DNA from: Caldifarciminota bacterium UBA5631
GTDB taxonomy: Bacteria > Hydrothermota > Hydrothermia > UBA1063
Assembly: GCA_002421425.1 (NCBI GenBank)
Contig: DIJZ01000024.1
Coordinates: forward strand, 8,634 to 72,633
Direction of reading: 5' to 3'
Length of the DNA: 64,000 nt
Positions 16,758-24,715 of the stretch are shown here, piece by piece (the first letter of the stretch is position 1; every line of letters begins with the position of its first letter). A program made the position numbers and the translations under genes. Below the pieces are notes generated by a model, which saw only the letters and a list, made by a program, of their open reading frames with translations, searched no databases and was not told the DNA's origin.

Positions 16758-16763
16758 CCTAAT

Positions 16764-18917
16764 ATGGACCTGAGAAATGTTATTGAGAAAGTTGAGGATC
16801 TTAAGGAAAAACACAGCTCTGTTACCAGAGCCCTTTCAAAACTTAACGAATTTTACAACAAAGGTGAGATTACCGAGAAACAATTCAAGATCCTCAAGGG
16901 CGATTACGAGAAAGAAATCAACTTTCTGGGAAAGGAATTGGAAGACTTACTGACATCAGTGAAACAGCAACTTGAAGATCTGGAAAGAACTTTGAAAGAC
17001 CTTAACATGGAGTATAATAAAACGAAAATTGATATTCTTCTCGGCGAAATCCCCACAGAGAAAGGAAAAGCAGAACTTGCCAAGATCGCCAAGCAAATTG
17101 CCCTTTCACAACATACGTACAATCAATGTAAAGCTATTCTCGAAGCGGAAACCGAAGAAGATTTTGAGAGCATAAAGAAAATGGCACCTCCAGCGAGTAT
17201 AAAAGTTGAAAACGTTGTATCGGTGCAGGAGTTACTTCACCAGGAAGAGGAACTTAGAAACAAGCGTTTTGAAGGAAAAGCACAGGCTTATTTAAAACCC
17301 CTCGAAGAACTTTACAATAGACTGGAAAAAATAAGAGATTTCATCTCTGAAAGCATCAAAGAAGTTGAGTCCCAAAAGAACTCTCTGGAAGAAGAAGCGG
17401 GGAAACTGGTAATCAAAATCCGAATGGGAGGCACCGAGGAGCAAGCAGCGCGAAACAGATTAATGGAAGTTATAAAGAAAGTTAAAGAATACGACGAACT
17501 CCTGGCAAAAATGAGTAAAACAGCAGAACAGATTAATCAAAGGCTCGGCATAAAAGAAACTGTACTGGTGGGTGCAGAAGAAGATGCTTCAAAAATAGGA
17601 CAGATCGAAGAAATAAACCTTGAGGAAGCCTCAAAAATACTTGAAGAACTCGAAAAACAGGGTCTTGAAATCATTAGTACGGAAACTGTAGAACCTTTAG
17701 AAGAAAAACTTATGGAAGAAGAAAAGGAAGTTGTCGAAACCGAAGCTCCGTCTTCGATTAAGACGGTAAAAATAAAGAAAAAGTCTCCCGTACCCGTTAT
17801 TGCAGCAGCAGTTCTTGTAGTTTTGGGAATTCTTTTCGGAGTTTACAGGAAGTTCTTTTTTGCACCCGAAGAAAAAGCCCAGGTCATTTACCCAGTTTAT
17901 ATGGGGAATCCTGCGCACAACTACGACGTTAGAGCTCAGATTTCCACTCAACCACCAAGAATTGAATGGTCCAGAAATTTTCAGGGCACTCCAGCTCAGC
18001 CAGCTGTAAGCAACGGAACCATATACGCGGGAACAGCTGATGGCAAGCTCTACGCCATTGATTTTTCGGGAAATATCCTCTGGAACGTAAGTCTTAAGGG
18101 GTCAATATTGCACACCCCTGTGATTGCCAATAACAACATCATTGTCGGAACCCTTGAGGGAATTTTGTACGTCCTCAATACATCTGGTCAAATTATTAGA
18201 ACAAAAACCTTTACAGGGGGAATTGCTTCTCCTCCTGTCGCTTTTGGTGAGGTAATCTATGTTCCAGTATTCCAGGAAGGCGTCTATGCTTACAACATAA
18301 ATCAGGATAAGGTCGAATGGAAATTCACTACAGAAGGAATGGTTAAAAACATTCCCATTGTTGACGAAGCGAACCTTTATATTGCAGACCTTTCCGGGAA
18401 ACTTTACGTGGTAAATCGTTCTAATGGTATTGAAATCAATAATTTCAAGACTTCAGGACCGATCGAAAGCTATCCGGTACTGTACGAAGGAAAAATTTTC
18501 TATGGGAATAATACTGGAGAGATAGGTTGCTACGATGCAAAGAAAAACGTGTTGCTCTGGTCTTTCAACCTGATGGAACCCGTTGTGGGAAGCCCCACTA
18601 TCCAGGATTCCTTCTCCATTTATACTACTGCCTTCGGCAGGGTATTTTGCCACAACAATAGAACAGGTATGAGGATCTGGGATTTCAATACTGGAAATCT
18701 GATTTTCTCTACCGCAGTTATAGTAGATTCGTTTGTTTTTGTAACAACCACAACCGGTGCAGGAGACTTTGGAGAGCTCTACTGTCTTAGCGTTCGGAGT
18801 GGAAACCTTGTGTGGGTACTCCCAATACCCAGAATTCTCGAGACAGCACCTGTCTTCTGGGGAAACCGTCTATTCCTGGCAGCAAGAGACGGCACCTTCT
18901 ATGCCATGAGTTTTTGA
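16764..18917 (+). CDS. Coiled-coil / transmembrane / PQQ-like beta-propeller protein
   Basis: A 717-residue protein of unusual build. Residues 1-290 are largely charged coiled-coil helix. About 290-335 is an acidic linker. About 338-360 is a single membrane helix (VPVIAAAVLVVLGILFG). Residues 385-717 are a beta-propeller of PQQ-binding-like repeats (G-x-L-Y-A-I/L-x-x-x-x-G-x-x-x-W units). The topology predicted is coiled coil inside and propeller outside. Propellers of this kind bind proteins or assemble envelope machines (as BamB does), but PQQ itself is not implied. The gene is monocistronic, driven by the promoter ending 6 nt upstream. No precise function is recognised. Confidence 0.75.
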   Translation: MDLRNVIEKVEDLKEKHSSVTRALSKLNEFYNKGEITEKQFKILKGDYEKEINFLGKELEDLLTSVKQQLEDLERTLKDLNMEYNKTKIDILLGEIPTEKGKAELAKIAKQIALSQHTYNQCKAILEAETEEDFESIKKMAPPASIKVENVVSVQELLHQEEELRNKRFEGKAQAYLKPLEELYNRLEKIRDFISESIKEVESQKNSLEEEAGKLVIKIRMGGTEEQAARNRLMEVIKKVKEYDELLAKMSKTAEQINQRLGIKETVLVGAEEDASKIGQIEEINLEEASKILEELEKQGLEIISTETVEPLEEKLMEEEKEVVETEAPSSIKTVKIKKKSPVPVIAAAVLVVLGILFGVYRKFFFAPEEKAQVIYPVYMGNPAHNYDVRAQISTQPPRIEWSRNFQGTPAQPAVSNGTIYAGTADGKLYAIDFSGNILWNVSLKGSILHTPVIANNNIIVGTLEGILYVLNTSGQIIRTKTFTGGIASPPVAFGEVIYVPVFQEGVYAYNINQDKVEWKFTTEGMVKNIPIVDEANLYIADLSGKLYVVNRSNGIEINNFKTSGPIESYPVLYEGKIFYGNNTGEIGCYDAKKNVLLWSFNLMEPVVGSPTIQDSFSIYTTAFGRVFCHNNRTGMRIWDFNTGNLIFSTAVIVDSFVFVTTTTGAGDFGELYCLSVRSGNLVWVLPIPRILETAPVFWGNRLFLAARDGTFYAMSF

Positions 18918-18942
18918 TAGTACGGAACGCCCCCTTTATAAT
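18914..18942 (+). promoter_or_regulatory. Promoter of tRNA-Lys
   Basis: TTGATA (18914-18919), a 17-nt spacer and TATAAT (18937-18942) lie just ahead of tRNA-Lys. The -35 overlaps the TGA stop of the upstream gene. Transcription may continue into purE. Confidence 0.75.
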
Positions 18943-18952
18943 CTAACTTTGC

Positions 18953-19025
18953 GGGCCGTTAGCTCAGGAGGTAGAGCACCGGATTTTTAATCCGGTGGCC
19001 GCAGGTTCGAGTCCTGCACGGCCCA
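18953..19025 (+). tRNA. tRNA-Lys (anticodon TTT)
   Basis: A 73-nt cloverleaf. The acceptor stem GGGCCGT pairs with ACGGCCC, the anticodon stem is CCGGA/TCCGG with loop TTTTTAA (anticodon TTT), and the T-arm carries GGTTCGAGTCC. The discriminator is A, and CCA is not encoded. It sits 43 nt before purE. Confidence 0.97.
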
Positions 19026-19068
19026 GTTTAGTTCTGTTCTAAGCATCGTTTTTTTAGAAGGAGGTTTT

Positions 19069-19548
19069 ATGCCCCTCGCTGTAATAATAATGGGCTCCAA
19101 AGCGGACATTCCCCATTGCGGGGCGATCAGGAAAGAGCTTGAGAAGTTTGGAATTCCCTCCATCATGAGGATTGCTTCCGCTCACAAAACTCCTATAAAG
19201 GTTCTTGAAATATTAAACGAATACGAAAAAGAAGCAGATGTTTTCATTACTGTTGCGGGAAAAAGCAACGCGCTCAGTGGATTCGTTGATTCACATACTT
19301 CTAAACCTGTAATTGCTTGTCCACCATATTCTGAGCAGTTCTCCGGAGTGGACCTGTACTCCTCTCTTAGAATGCCAAAAGGAGTAGCTCCAATGGTGGT
19401 TTTAGAGCCCGATCAGGCTGCCCTTGCCGCTGCAAAAATTATTGGACTGAAAAGCGACGAAGTCAGAGAGGCAGTTCGACAGTATAGAAAAAAACTTCAG
19501 GAAGAAATTGAGAAAGCCGATAAGGAGCTTTTCGATGGGCAGCGTTAA
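19069..19548 (+). CDS. purE: Class II PurE, AIR carboxylase
   Basis: A 159-residue PurE-family enzyme of purine synthesis. The sequence marks (SAHKTP, VAGKSNALSGFVD, ACPP, DLYSSLRMPKG) match class II PurE, known from Treponema and from animal PAICS. Class II enzymes carboxylate AIR directly with CO2 and need no PurK, unlike the GAGGAAHLPG-type class I mutases. GAAGGAGG sits before ATG 19069. purC overlaps its end by 14 nt, the same two activities that are fused in animals. No purK is seen in the window, consistent with class II. Confidence 0.93.
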   Translation: MPLAVIIMGSKADIPHCGAIRKELEKFGIPSIMRIASAHKTPIKVLEILNEYEKEADVFITVAGKSNALSGFVDSHTSKPVIACPPYSEQFSGVDLYSSLRMPKGVAPMVVLEPDQAALAAAKIIGLKSDEVREAVRQYRKKLQEEIEKADKELFDGQR

Positions 19549-20569
19549 GGACCTGAAAATTATACGAACTCCATCAGAAGATTCTCCAGGAATTGGGAGA
19601 TTCGTTTTCTCTGACAGATACTCGGTCTTCGACTGGGGGGAAATGCCCGATCTCATTCCAGATAAGGGAAAAGCTATCTGTCTAGTTACCTGTCACTTTT
19701 TTGAAGTTGTAGAACGCCTTGGAATCAAAACCCATTATATTGGCATCGTTGAAGATGAGCGGGTGAAAAAACTATGTGAACTTACCGAACCAACCAACGT
19801 AATGGAATTCAAAATGGTCAGAGTTATAAAGCCCAAATTTGACGGCATTAATTATGATTATTCACCTTTCAAATATCTAAAATCTAACTTCCTAATCCCC
19901 CTTGAAGTGATCTACAGAAACAGCATCCCGGAGGGCTCTTCACTCCTCAAGAGGCTACGGTCCGGTGAGATAGCCCCAGAAGATGTGGGATTAAAGGGAA
20001 TACCCGAACCAAATACGAGACTGGAAAGACCAATTCTTGACTTCTCAACAAAACTCGAAATCACAGACAGGTATCTCAAGGAAGACGAAGCATATAATAT
20101 CAGCGGCCTTAGCGAGGGCGAATTCATGGAACTTAAGAGGGTAGCCTTGAGGCTAAATGAACTTATTTCAGAGAAAGCAGGAACTCTCGGGCTTTACAAC
20201 GAAGATGGCAAATTCGAATTTGGACTGGATGAGAACAGAAATCTGATGTTGGTGGATGCCATAGGGGCCTTAGACGAATGTAGATTTACTTATGAAGGGA
20301 TTCCTTTCAGTAAGGAAGTGCTGAGAATATATTACCGCTCTACTCGATGGTACAGCGAAATTGAAAACGCAAAGAAGGAAGATAGGCAGAACTGGAAGAA
20401 ACTTGTTGGAGAAAACCCTCCTCCGCTTCCTCCTGAGTGGAAGCAACTAATTAGCGATATGTACAAAAGTTATGCCAACGAAATTACCGGACGTCGTTTT
20501 TTCGATACAAAACCCATCAATGAAGTTCTTGTCGAACTAAAAAATCTAATACAATTTTTCAAGAATTAG
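19535..20569 (+). CDS. purC: SAICAR synthetase
   Basis: About 344 residues, joining CAIR and aspartate with ATP in purine synthesis. It starts with a beta-rich nucleotide-binding region (GRFVFSDRYSVFDWGEMPDLIPDKG), then has the family blocks ERPILDFSTKLE and KFEFGLDENRNLMLVDAIGALDECRF. It is longer than the roughly 240-residue common bacterial PurC and closer to the long variant. The ATG at 19535 is preceded by AAGGAG with good spacing and overlaps purE by 14 nt, so translation is coupled. A longer start inside purE is less likely. Confidence 0.92.
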   Translation: MGSVKDLKIIRTPSEDSPGIGRFVFSDRYSVFDWGEMPDLIPDKGKAICLVTCHFFEVVERLGIKTHYIGIVEDERVKKLCELTEPTNVMEFKMVRVIKPKFDGINYDYSPFKYLKSNFLIPLEVIYRNSIPEGSSLLKRLRSGEIAPEDVGLKGIPEPNTRLERPILDFSTKLEITDRYLKEDEAYNISGLSEGEFMELKRVALRLNELISEKAGTLGLYNEDGKFEFGLDENRNLMLVDAIGALDECRFTYEGIPFSKEVLRIYYRSTRWYSEIENAKKEDRQNWKKLVGENPPPLPPEWKQLISDMYKSYANEITGRRFFDTKPINEVLVELKNLIQFFKN

Positions 20570-20582
20570 AGTCATTGCTGCT

Positions 20583-22442
20583 TCACTGAAATTTTTGATC
20601 AAATTGTTCCTGTTCTTCAAGAATCTTGATTACGATCTCCACAAGATCGGGGTCAAACTGCTTTCCCTGCTCTCTTTTCAATTCGTGGATCACCTGTTCG
20701 CGATTCAAAGCGCCTCTATATGGCCTATCAGAGCGCATAGTTACAACTGCATCAGCGATGCCAAGGATTCTTGCGCCTAATGGAATCCCCTTTCCGCGCA
20801 GGCCAAGCGGATAACCGGTCCCATCAAACCTTTCATGATGAGACTCGACATATATTGAAACCTGCTCAAGGCCCGGAACGCTTTTGAGAATCTCTTTTCC
20901 AATATTTGGATGCCCCTTAATTTCCTCCCACTCTACATCATTAAGAGGACCGTCCTTCAACAGGATTGATTTCTCTACAATAACTTTCCCAATGTCGTGC
21001 AAAAGACCTGCAAGGTAAATGTTCTTCTTTTCCTCGCTTGTCAAACCTAACTTCTCTGCAATCCTGAGCGAAAACTCTGCTACATCCCGGGAATGACTCG
21101 CAGTGAAAATGTCTTTCTTACTTTCCAGTTGAGAAAGTACATCTATAATACGATCGAGAGTCTCCACACTCTTCTCATAAAGAGAAAGATTTTTCATAGC
21201 AATCCCGAGGGAATTCCACAGAACTTTCACGTACTCAACATCCTCGCTGCTCATAATTTCCTTACTTTTAGAACCAATAAGGGCAATAATCTCAGGGCGA
21301 GTATCGATAATCAAGGGGATCGTCAGAAGCAACTTGTAGCCGCATTCATTGGCCACGGACTTATTAATGCATCCGAATCTCAATTGTTCTTCCGTATTGA
21401 ATTTTACAAGTTCCCGGAGGCATTCATTGCGGATTTCGAATCTATCAAGGTCCTTCCGATTAAAGCCATGATTATAAAGTAAATGAAGCTCCATTTCATC
21501 AAATTTGAAAAAGGCACAATTTTCCATTTTCAGAATCTCCTTACAATATTCTCTTGCAATATCAAAAATCTTTCCGAGGTTTGTCTCAGTCAGGATATCC
21601 TCAGAGAGGGTTTTCACGAAAAGTAGAGCTTTTAGTCTTCGGATTGAATCCTCCTGATACCTAAGTAATTTTAGAACGCCCAGAAGATAAGGAATAGAAA
21701 TCCTCAAAACTTCAATATCATCATCAACATAAGAAGGTAACCCTTGAAATCGTCCAAGATAAATGAAACCAAAAAGCTCTTCTTCCACAAAAAGTGGAAC
21801 AACGATAACCCTTGCAACTTTGTAGTACTCAACGAACTTCTTCAAGATTCTCCTTTCGCTCCAAGTATCGTTTATTACCAGAATATCCCTCAATTCAAGA
21901 GCTGTTGCAGCAGCAGTATCAGGAATAAGGGGAAAGTTAAAGTAGTTCTCTATATCAACATTCCCATGAAGTTCTGTATTAATGTAACCGCTTGCTTTAC
22001 CAAACAGCATATTACTTGACTTATCGTATACCGTCAACGCCCCAATTGTTGAATAGGTCAACTTGCAAATATCAGAAATAATCCTGCTGTAGATTTCATA
22101 GTAATCGCGCACATCACCAAGACTCTTTATCAGATCGTTGATACTCAACAAAACAAAACGACTCTTAAGAATGTCAATTATGAACTCTACAAAGCTAGAA
22201 TGCCTGTTAAGCCATTGAATAAGCTTTTCCTTATCAGAAGGCCCTCGGAAAATAAGAGATCTCGGCCAGGAAATGTAAACCACAGATTCTCCCAGTGCAA
22301 AAGCTCCTTCAGTATCGTGTTGAACACCATGCAAGTCCTGATTCAGCTTTGAAAAAAGAATATTGTGCACATAATCCACTCCCTCAACGTCAATGCCCGA
22401 AGATTTCAAAAGCCTCATTAAACGAATTTCGGAGTAAAACAT
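20583..22442 (-). CDS. GAF-domain HD-GYP phosphodiesterase
   Basis: About 619 residues. An uncharacterised N-terminal region is followed by two GAF-like sensor domains (about 130-275 and 290-440) and a C-terminal HD-GYP domain. The HD-GYP part shows LLHDIGK, HHERFDGTGYP and GIADAVVTMRSDRPYR, which fits c-di-GMP hydrolysis. The start is set at ATG 22442. There TATAAT lies 6 nt upstream and TTGATT 17 nt further, while an in-frame ATG 42 nt upstream (22484) would lie ahead of that promoter. It would oppose the GGDEF protein at 36703. It ends convergently with purC. Confidence 0.9.
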   Translation of the reverse strand: MFYSEIRLMRLLKSSGIDVEGVDYVHNILFSKLNQDLHGVQHDTEGAFALGESVVYISWPRSLIFRGPSDKEKLIQWLNRHSSFVEFIIDILKSRFVLLSINDLIKSLGDVRDYYEIYSRIISDICKLTYSTIGALTVYDKSSNMLFGKASGYINTELHGNVDIENYFNFPLIPDTAAATALELRDILVINDTWSERRILKKFVEYYKVARVIVVPLFVEEELFGFIYLGRFQGLPSYVDDDIEVLRISIPYLLGVLKLLRYQEDSIRRLKALLFVKTLSEDILTETNLGKIFDIAREYCKEILKMENCAFFKFDEMELHLLYNHGFNRKDLDRFEIRNECLRELVKFNTEEQLRFGCINKSVANECGYKLLLTIPLIIDTRPEIIALIGSKSKEIMSSEDVEYVKVLWNSLGIAMKNLSLYEKSVETLDRIIDVLSQLESKKDIFTASHSRDVAEFSLRIAEKLGLTSEEKKNIYLAGLLHDIGKVIVEKSILLKDGPLNDVEWEEIKGHPNIGKEILKSVPGLEQVSIYVESHHERFDGTGYPLGLRGKGIPLGARILGIADAVVTMRSDRPYRGALNREQVIHELKREQGKQFDPDLVEIVIKILEEQEQFDQKFQ

Positions 22443-22448
22443 GAGGTA

Positions 22449-22477
22449 ATTATAACAAGGTTGATTAAGTAAATCAA
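22449..22477 (-). promoter_or_regulatory. Consensus promoter giving a leaderless HD-GYP transcript
   Basis: On the minus strand TTGATT (22472-22477), a 17-nt spacer and TATAAT (22449-22454), then 6 nt to ATG 22442. It lies inside the 14 codons that a longer gene model would add, which argues for the shorter start. Confidence 0.75.
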
Positions 22478-22504
22478 ACTCCATAGGACATCCAACATCT
22501 TTAC

Positions 22505-22533
22505 TTGTCCTTTCAGTGGTGTTGGATTATAAT
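22505..22533 (+). promoter_or_regulatory. Promoter of tRNA-Glu/tRNA-Gln
   Basis: TTGTCC (22505-22510), a 17-nt spacer and TATAAT (22528-22533), with tRNA-Glu beginning 13 nt later. The -10 region reads as TATAAT on the other strand too (22526-22531), without a matching -35. Confidence 0.75.
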
Positions 22534-22546
22534 AATTGAATTGCAA

Positions 22547-22624
22547 GGCGCCATCGTCTAGTCTGGCTAAGGATACCTGGTTCTCAGCCAGGAGACCCGG
22601 GTTCAAATCCCGGTGGCGCTACCA
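22547..22624 (+). tRNA. tRNA-Glu (anticodon CTC)
   Basis: Acceptor GGCGCCA with TGGCGCT (first pair G-U), anticodon stem CCTGG/CCAGG with loop TTCTCAG (anticodon CTC) and T-arm GGGTTCAAATCCC. The discriminator A is followed by an encoded CCA (22622-22624), unlike the other two tRNAs here. Confidence 0.95.
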
Positions 22625-22625
22625 C

Positions 22626-22697
22626 TGGGGGATCGTCTAACTGGCAGGACAGCTGACTCTGGATCAGCCGGTCGGGGTTCGAATCCCTGTCCCCCAG
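22626..22697 (+). tRNA. tRNA-Gln (anticodon CTG)
   Basis: A 72-nt cloverleaf with acceptor TGGGGGA/TCCCCCA (the U1-A72 pair typical of tRNA-Gln), anticodon loop CTCTGGA (anticodon CTG) and T-arm GGGGTTCGAATCCCT. The discriminator is G and no CCA is encoded. It begins 1 nt after the CCA of tRNA-Glu and is probably on the same transcript. Confidence 0.95.
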
Positions 22698-22703
22698 TAT
22701 AAT
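22698..22703 (+). promoter_or_regulatory. -10 box directly after tRNA-Gln, ahead of guaB
   Basis: TATAAT begins at the base after the tRNA-Gln discriminator and ends 6 nt before the guaB ATG. There is no good -35 (it would fall in the tRNA T-arm) and no Shine-Dalgarno. guaB may be leaderless from here, or be freed by tRNA 3' processing. Confidence 0.5.
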
Positions 22704-22709
22704 AAATAA

Positions 22710-24161
22710 ATGGAATTTAAAGAAGGCCTCACATTTGATGATGTGCTGCTTATCCCGGCAGAAAGCAGCGTAATGCCTGCTGAAACGGACCTTAAAACCC
22801 TCTTTGCCCGAGATGTTCCACTGAATATACCTCTGGTGTCGGCTGCGATGGACACTGTTACAGAATCTGAGATGGCAATTGCTATGGCAAGACTTGGAGG
22901 TCTGGGAGTAATCCATCGCAATATGTCCCCCGACAGGCAGTCCGAAGAGATCAGGAAAGTCAAAAGAGCCCAGAGCTGGTTTATCGAAGACCCATTCACA
23001 CTAAAGCCCCATAACACAATCAAAGATGCCCTGGATCTGATGAATTCAAAAGGAATTTCTGGTATTCCAATAATTGGAGAAGACCGAATTCTTCTTGGCA
23101 TTGTTACAAGGAGAGACCTTCTCTTTGAGGACATTCCTGATAAACTACTCAAAGACGTAATGAGCACTAACCTGATTACTGCAAAACCTGGAATCACTAT
23201 GGAAGAGGCACGGGAAATAATGAGAAAGCATAAGGTAGAGAAACTTCCAGTAATTGATGAAGAAGGGAAACTCCGATACCTTGTTACGTTTAAAGACATC
23301 CTCAGAAAACTCGAATATCCAGAGGCTAACGTAGACTCCCATGGGAGGTTACGGGTGGCTGGGGCATGCGGAACTGGACAGGACTCACGAGAAAGAGTGA
23401 AGAAATTGATCGATGCTGGATGTGACGTTATTGTAATTGACACAGCTCATGGGCATCACAAAAAGGTCCTGGATACAGTCAAGTGGGTAAAAGAGAACTT
23501 TGATACTCCAGTTGTTGCAGGAAATGTTGCTACAAAAGAAGGCTGTGAAGCCCTTATTGATGCTGGGGTAGATGGTGTTAAAATTGGAGTTGGCCCCGGT
23601 TCTATATGCACTACAAGAATAGTGGCAGGAGTGGGGGTTCCTCAGCTCTCAGCAATATTAGAATGTTTTGAAGCAGCAAAGAAAAGGAATATTCCCATCA
23701 TTGCCGATGGCGGAATCAGGTACTCAGGAGACGTTGTGAAAGCCCTTGCGGCAGGTGCTTCTTGCTGTATGATAGGAAGTCTGTTTGCAGGAACTGACGA
23801 AAGCCCCGGCGAAACAATCCTTTACGAAGGGAGAAAATTCAAAGTGTACAGAGGTATGGGGTCTTTAGGTGCCATGTCTCAGGGTAGCAAAGACCGGTAC
23901 TTCCAGGAAGGTCAGACAAAATTTGTACCTGAAGGCGTTGAAGGGATGGTGCCATACAGGGGAAAAGTAGCCGACGTCGTGTACCAGCTTACCGGAGGAT
24001 TAAGATCGGGAATGGGCTATGTCGGAGCACAAACCCTGGAAGAGCTCAGAACTAAAGCAAGATTTATAAGAATTACCCATGCTGGTGTAAGAGAATCGCA
24101 TCCTCATGACATTATGATTACAAAAGAATCGCCAAACTACAGCCCTCCCGGCAATCAATAA
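22710..24161 (+). CDS. guaB: IMP dehydrogenase
   Basis: A 483-residue IMP dehydrogenase making XMP, the first step to guanine nucleotides. It has the TIM-barrel catalytic core, two CBS domains inserted at about residues 90-205, and the catalytic loop GSICTTRI with Cys about residue 300. The flap region GMGSLGAM and the C-terminal RGKV...GLRSGMGY block are also present. Full family length. It follows two tRNAs by 12 nt with no Shine-Dalgarno. Its last 7 nt overlap the convergent LytR_C gene. Confidence 0.97.
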   Translation: MEFKEGLTFDDVLLIPAESSVMPAETDLKTLFARDVPLNIPLVSAAMDTVTESEMAIAMARLGGLGVIHRNMSPDRQSEEIRKVKRAQSWFIEDPFTLKPHNTIKDALDLMNSKGISGIPIIGEDRILLGIVTRRDLLFEDIPDKLLKDVMSTNLITAKPGITMEEAREIMRKHKVEKLPVIDEEGKLRYLVTFKDILRKLEYPEANVDSHGRLRVAGACGTGQDSRERVKKLIDAGCDVIVIDTAHGHHKKVLDTVKWVKENFDTPVVAGNVATKEGCEALIDAGVDGVKIGVGPGSICTTRIVAGVGVPQLSAILECFEAAKKRNIPIIADGGIRYSGDVVKALAAGASCCMIGSLFAGTDESPGETILYEGRKFKVYRGMGSLGAMSQGSKDRYFQEGQTKFVPEGVEGMVPYRGKVADVVYQLTGGLRSGMGYVGAQTLEELRTKARFIRITHAGVRESHPHDIMITKESPNYSPPGNQ

Positions 24162-24595
24162 ACAATCTTTGCAGTATCAACCCCGGGAAAGTACTTGTGA
24201 AAATCCATTCCAACTATTATGGCGCAATCGGAAATCTTGTCAAAGTCCCATTCCAGAGTGACTTCATCGCATCCCAACCACTTTGCGAGGTACTTCGCAT
24301 GGGAAAGGGTTGAGTCAGACCTCTCAACAATTACTGTTTTGCCTATTGTATCTCTGCTGCTGGTATAGTAAACTACGTCAAACCCATCTTGCCTCAAAAG
24401 AAATGTTATTTTCCTTGCAAGCCCGCTAACCCCTGTGGCATTCACCACTTCAACTCTGATTCCTGGATTCACATTTTCAATATACCAGGCCCTTTTCCTA
24501 ATTCTGTAAGAATGAATCGCAGATATTATAATGAACACAAATAACACAACTGAACAAACGCCAACTACCACCGAGAGGATAAGCCGTTTTTTCAC
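24155..24595 (-). CDS. Membrane-anchored LytR_C-domain protein
   Basis: A 146-residue protein with one N-terminal membrane helix (about 6-28) and an extracytoplasmic domain resembling LytR_C (VEVVNATGVSGLARKITFLLRQDGFDVVYY). The LytR_C domain occurs at the end of LytR-CpsA-Psr cell-wall ligases and also alone. No catalytic LCP domain is present. The start is GTG at 24595. No Shine-Dalgarno precedes it, but TACAAT (24602-24607, minus) ends 6 nt before it. Divergent from the fumarase subunit gene. Envelope role inferred. Confidence 0.7.
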   Translation of the reverse strand: MKKRLILSVVVGVCSVVLFVFIIISAIHSYRIRKRAWYIENVNPGIRVEVVNATGVSGLARKITFLLRQDGFDVVYYTSSRDTIGKTVIVERSDSTLSHAKYLAKWLGCDEVTLEWDFDKISDCAIIVGMDFHKYFPGVDTAKIVY

Positions 24596-24601
24596 AGAAA
24601 T

Positions 24602-24607
24602 ATTGTA
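24602..24607 (-). promoter_or_regulatory. -10 box for the LytR_C gene
   Basis: TACAAT on the minus strand, 6 nt before the GTG start at 24595, the same spacing as other leaderless candidates. No clear -35. Confidence 0.45.
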
Positions 24608-24680
24608 AAGGAAAGAACCCGAAAAAAATAGGTCCTGACGAAGGAAGCCATGTGATTTGATTGTATGCCCAAATTAGAAC

Positions 24681-24709
24681 TTGAATGTAAAATACCAATG
24701 TTTTAAAAT
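24681..24709 (+). promoter_or_regulatory. Promoter giving a leaderless fumarase-beta transcript
   Basis: TTGAAT (24681-24686), a 17-nt spacer and TAAAAT (24704-24709), then 6 nt to ATG 24716. No Shine-Dalgarno. Confidence 0.7.
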
Positions 24710-24715
24710 TTCCAC

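Larger units (their letters stand above)
16322..16763. other. 442-bp intergenic region with no recognised gene
   Basis: This gap lies between the divergently placed dehydrogenase-like gene and the coiled-coil/propeller gene. It holds the Shine-Dalgarno region of the former, and at its right edge the strong promoter of the latter. In between is a 7-bp hairpin (TATGGTT, 16610-16616, with AACCATA, 16624-16630). A 67-codon open frame at 16352-16555 has no Shine-Dalgarno and no recognisable protein character. A structured RNA is possible but not demonstrated. Confidence 0.4.

Noticed and set aside
22584..23443. Long minus-strand frames over tRNA-Gln and guaB
   Set aside because: They are antisense to tRNAs and to guaB. 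Peptides such as PGFEPGSPG are classic false translations of tRNA T-arms.
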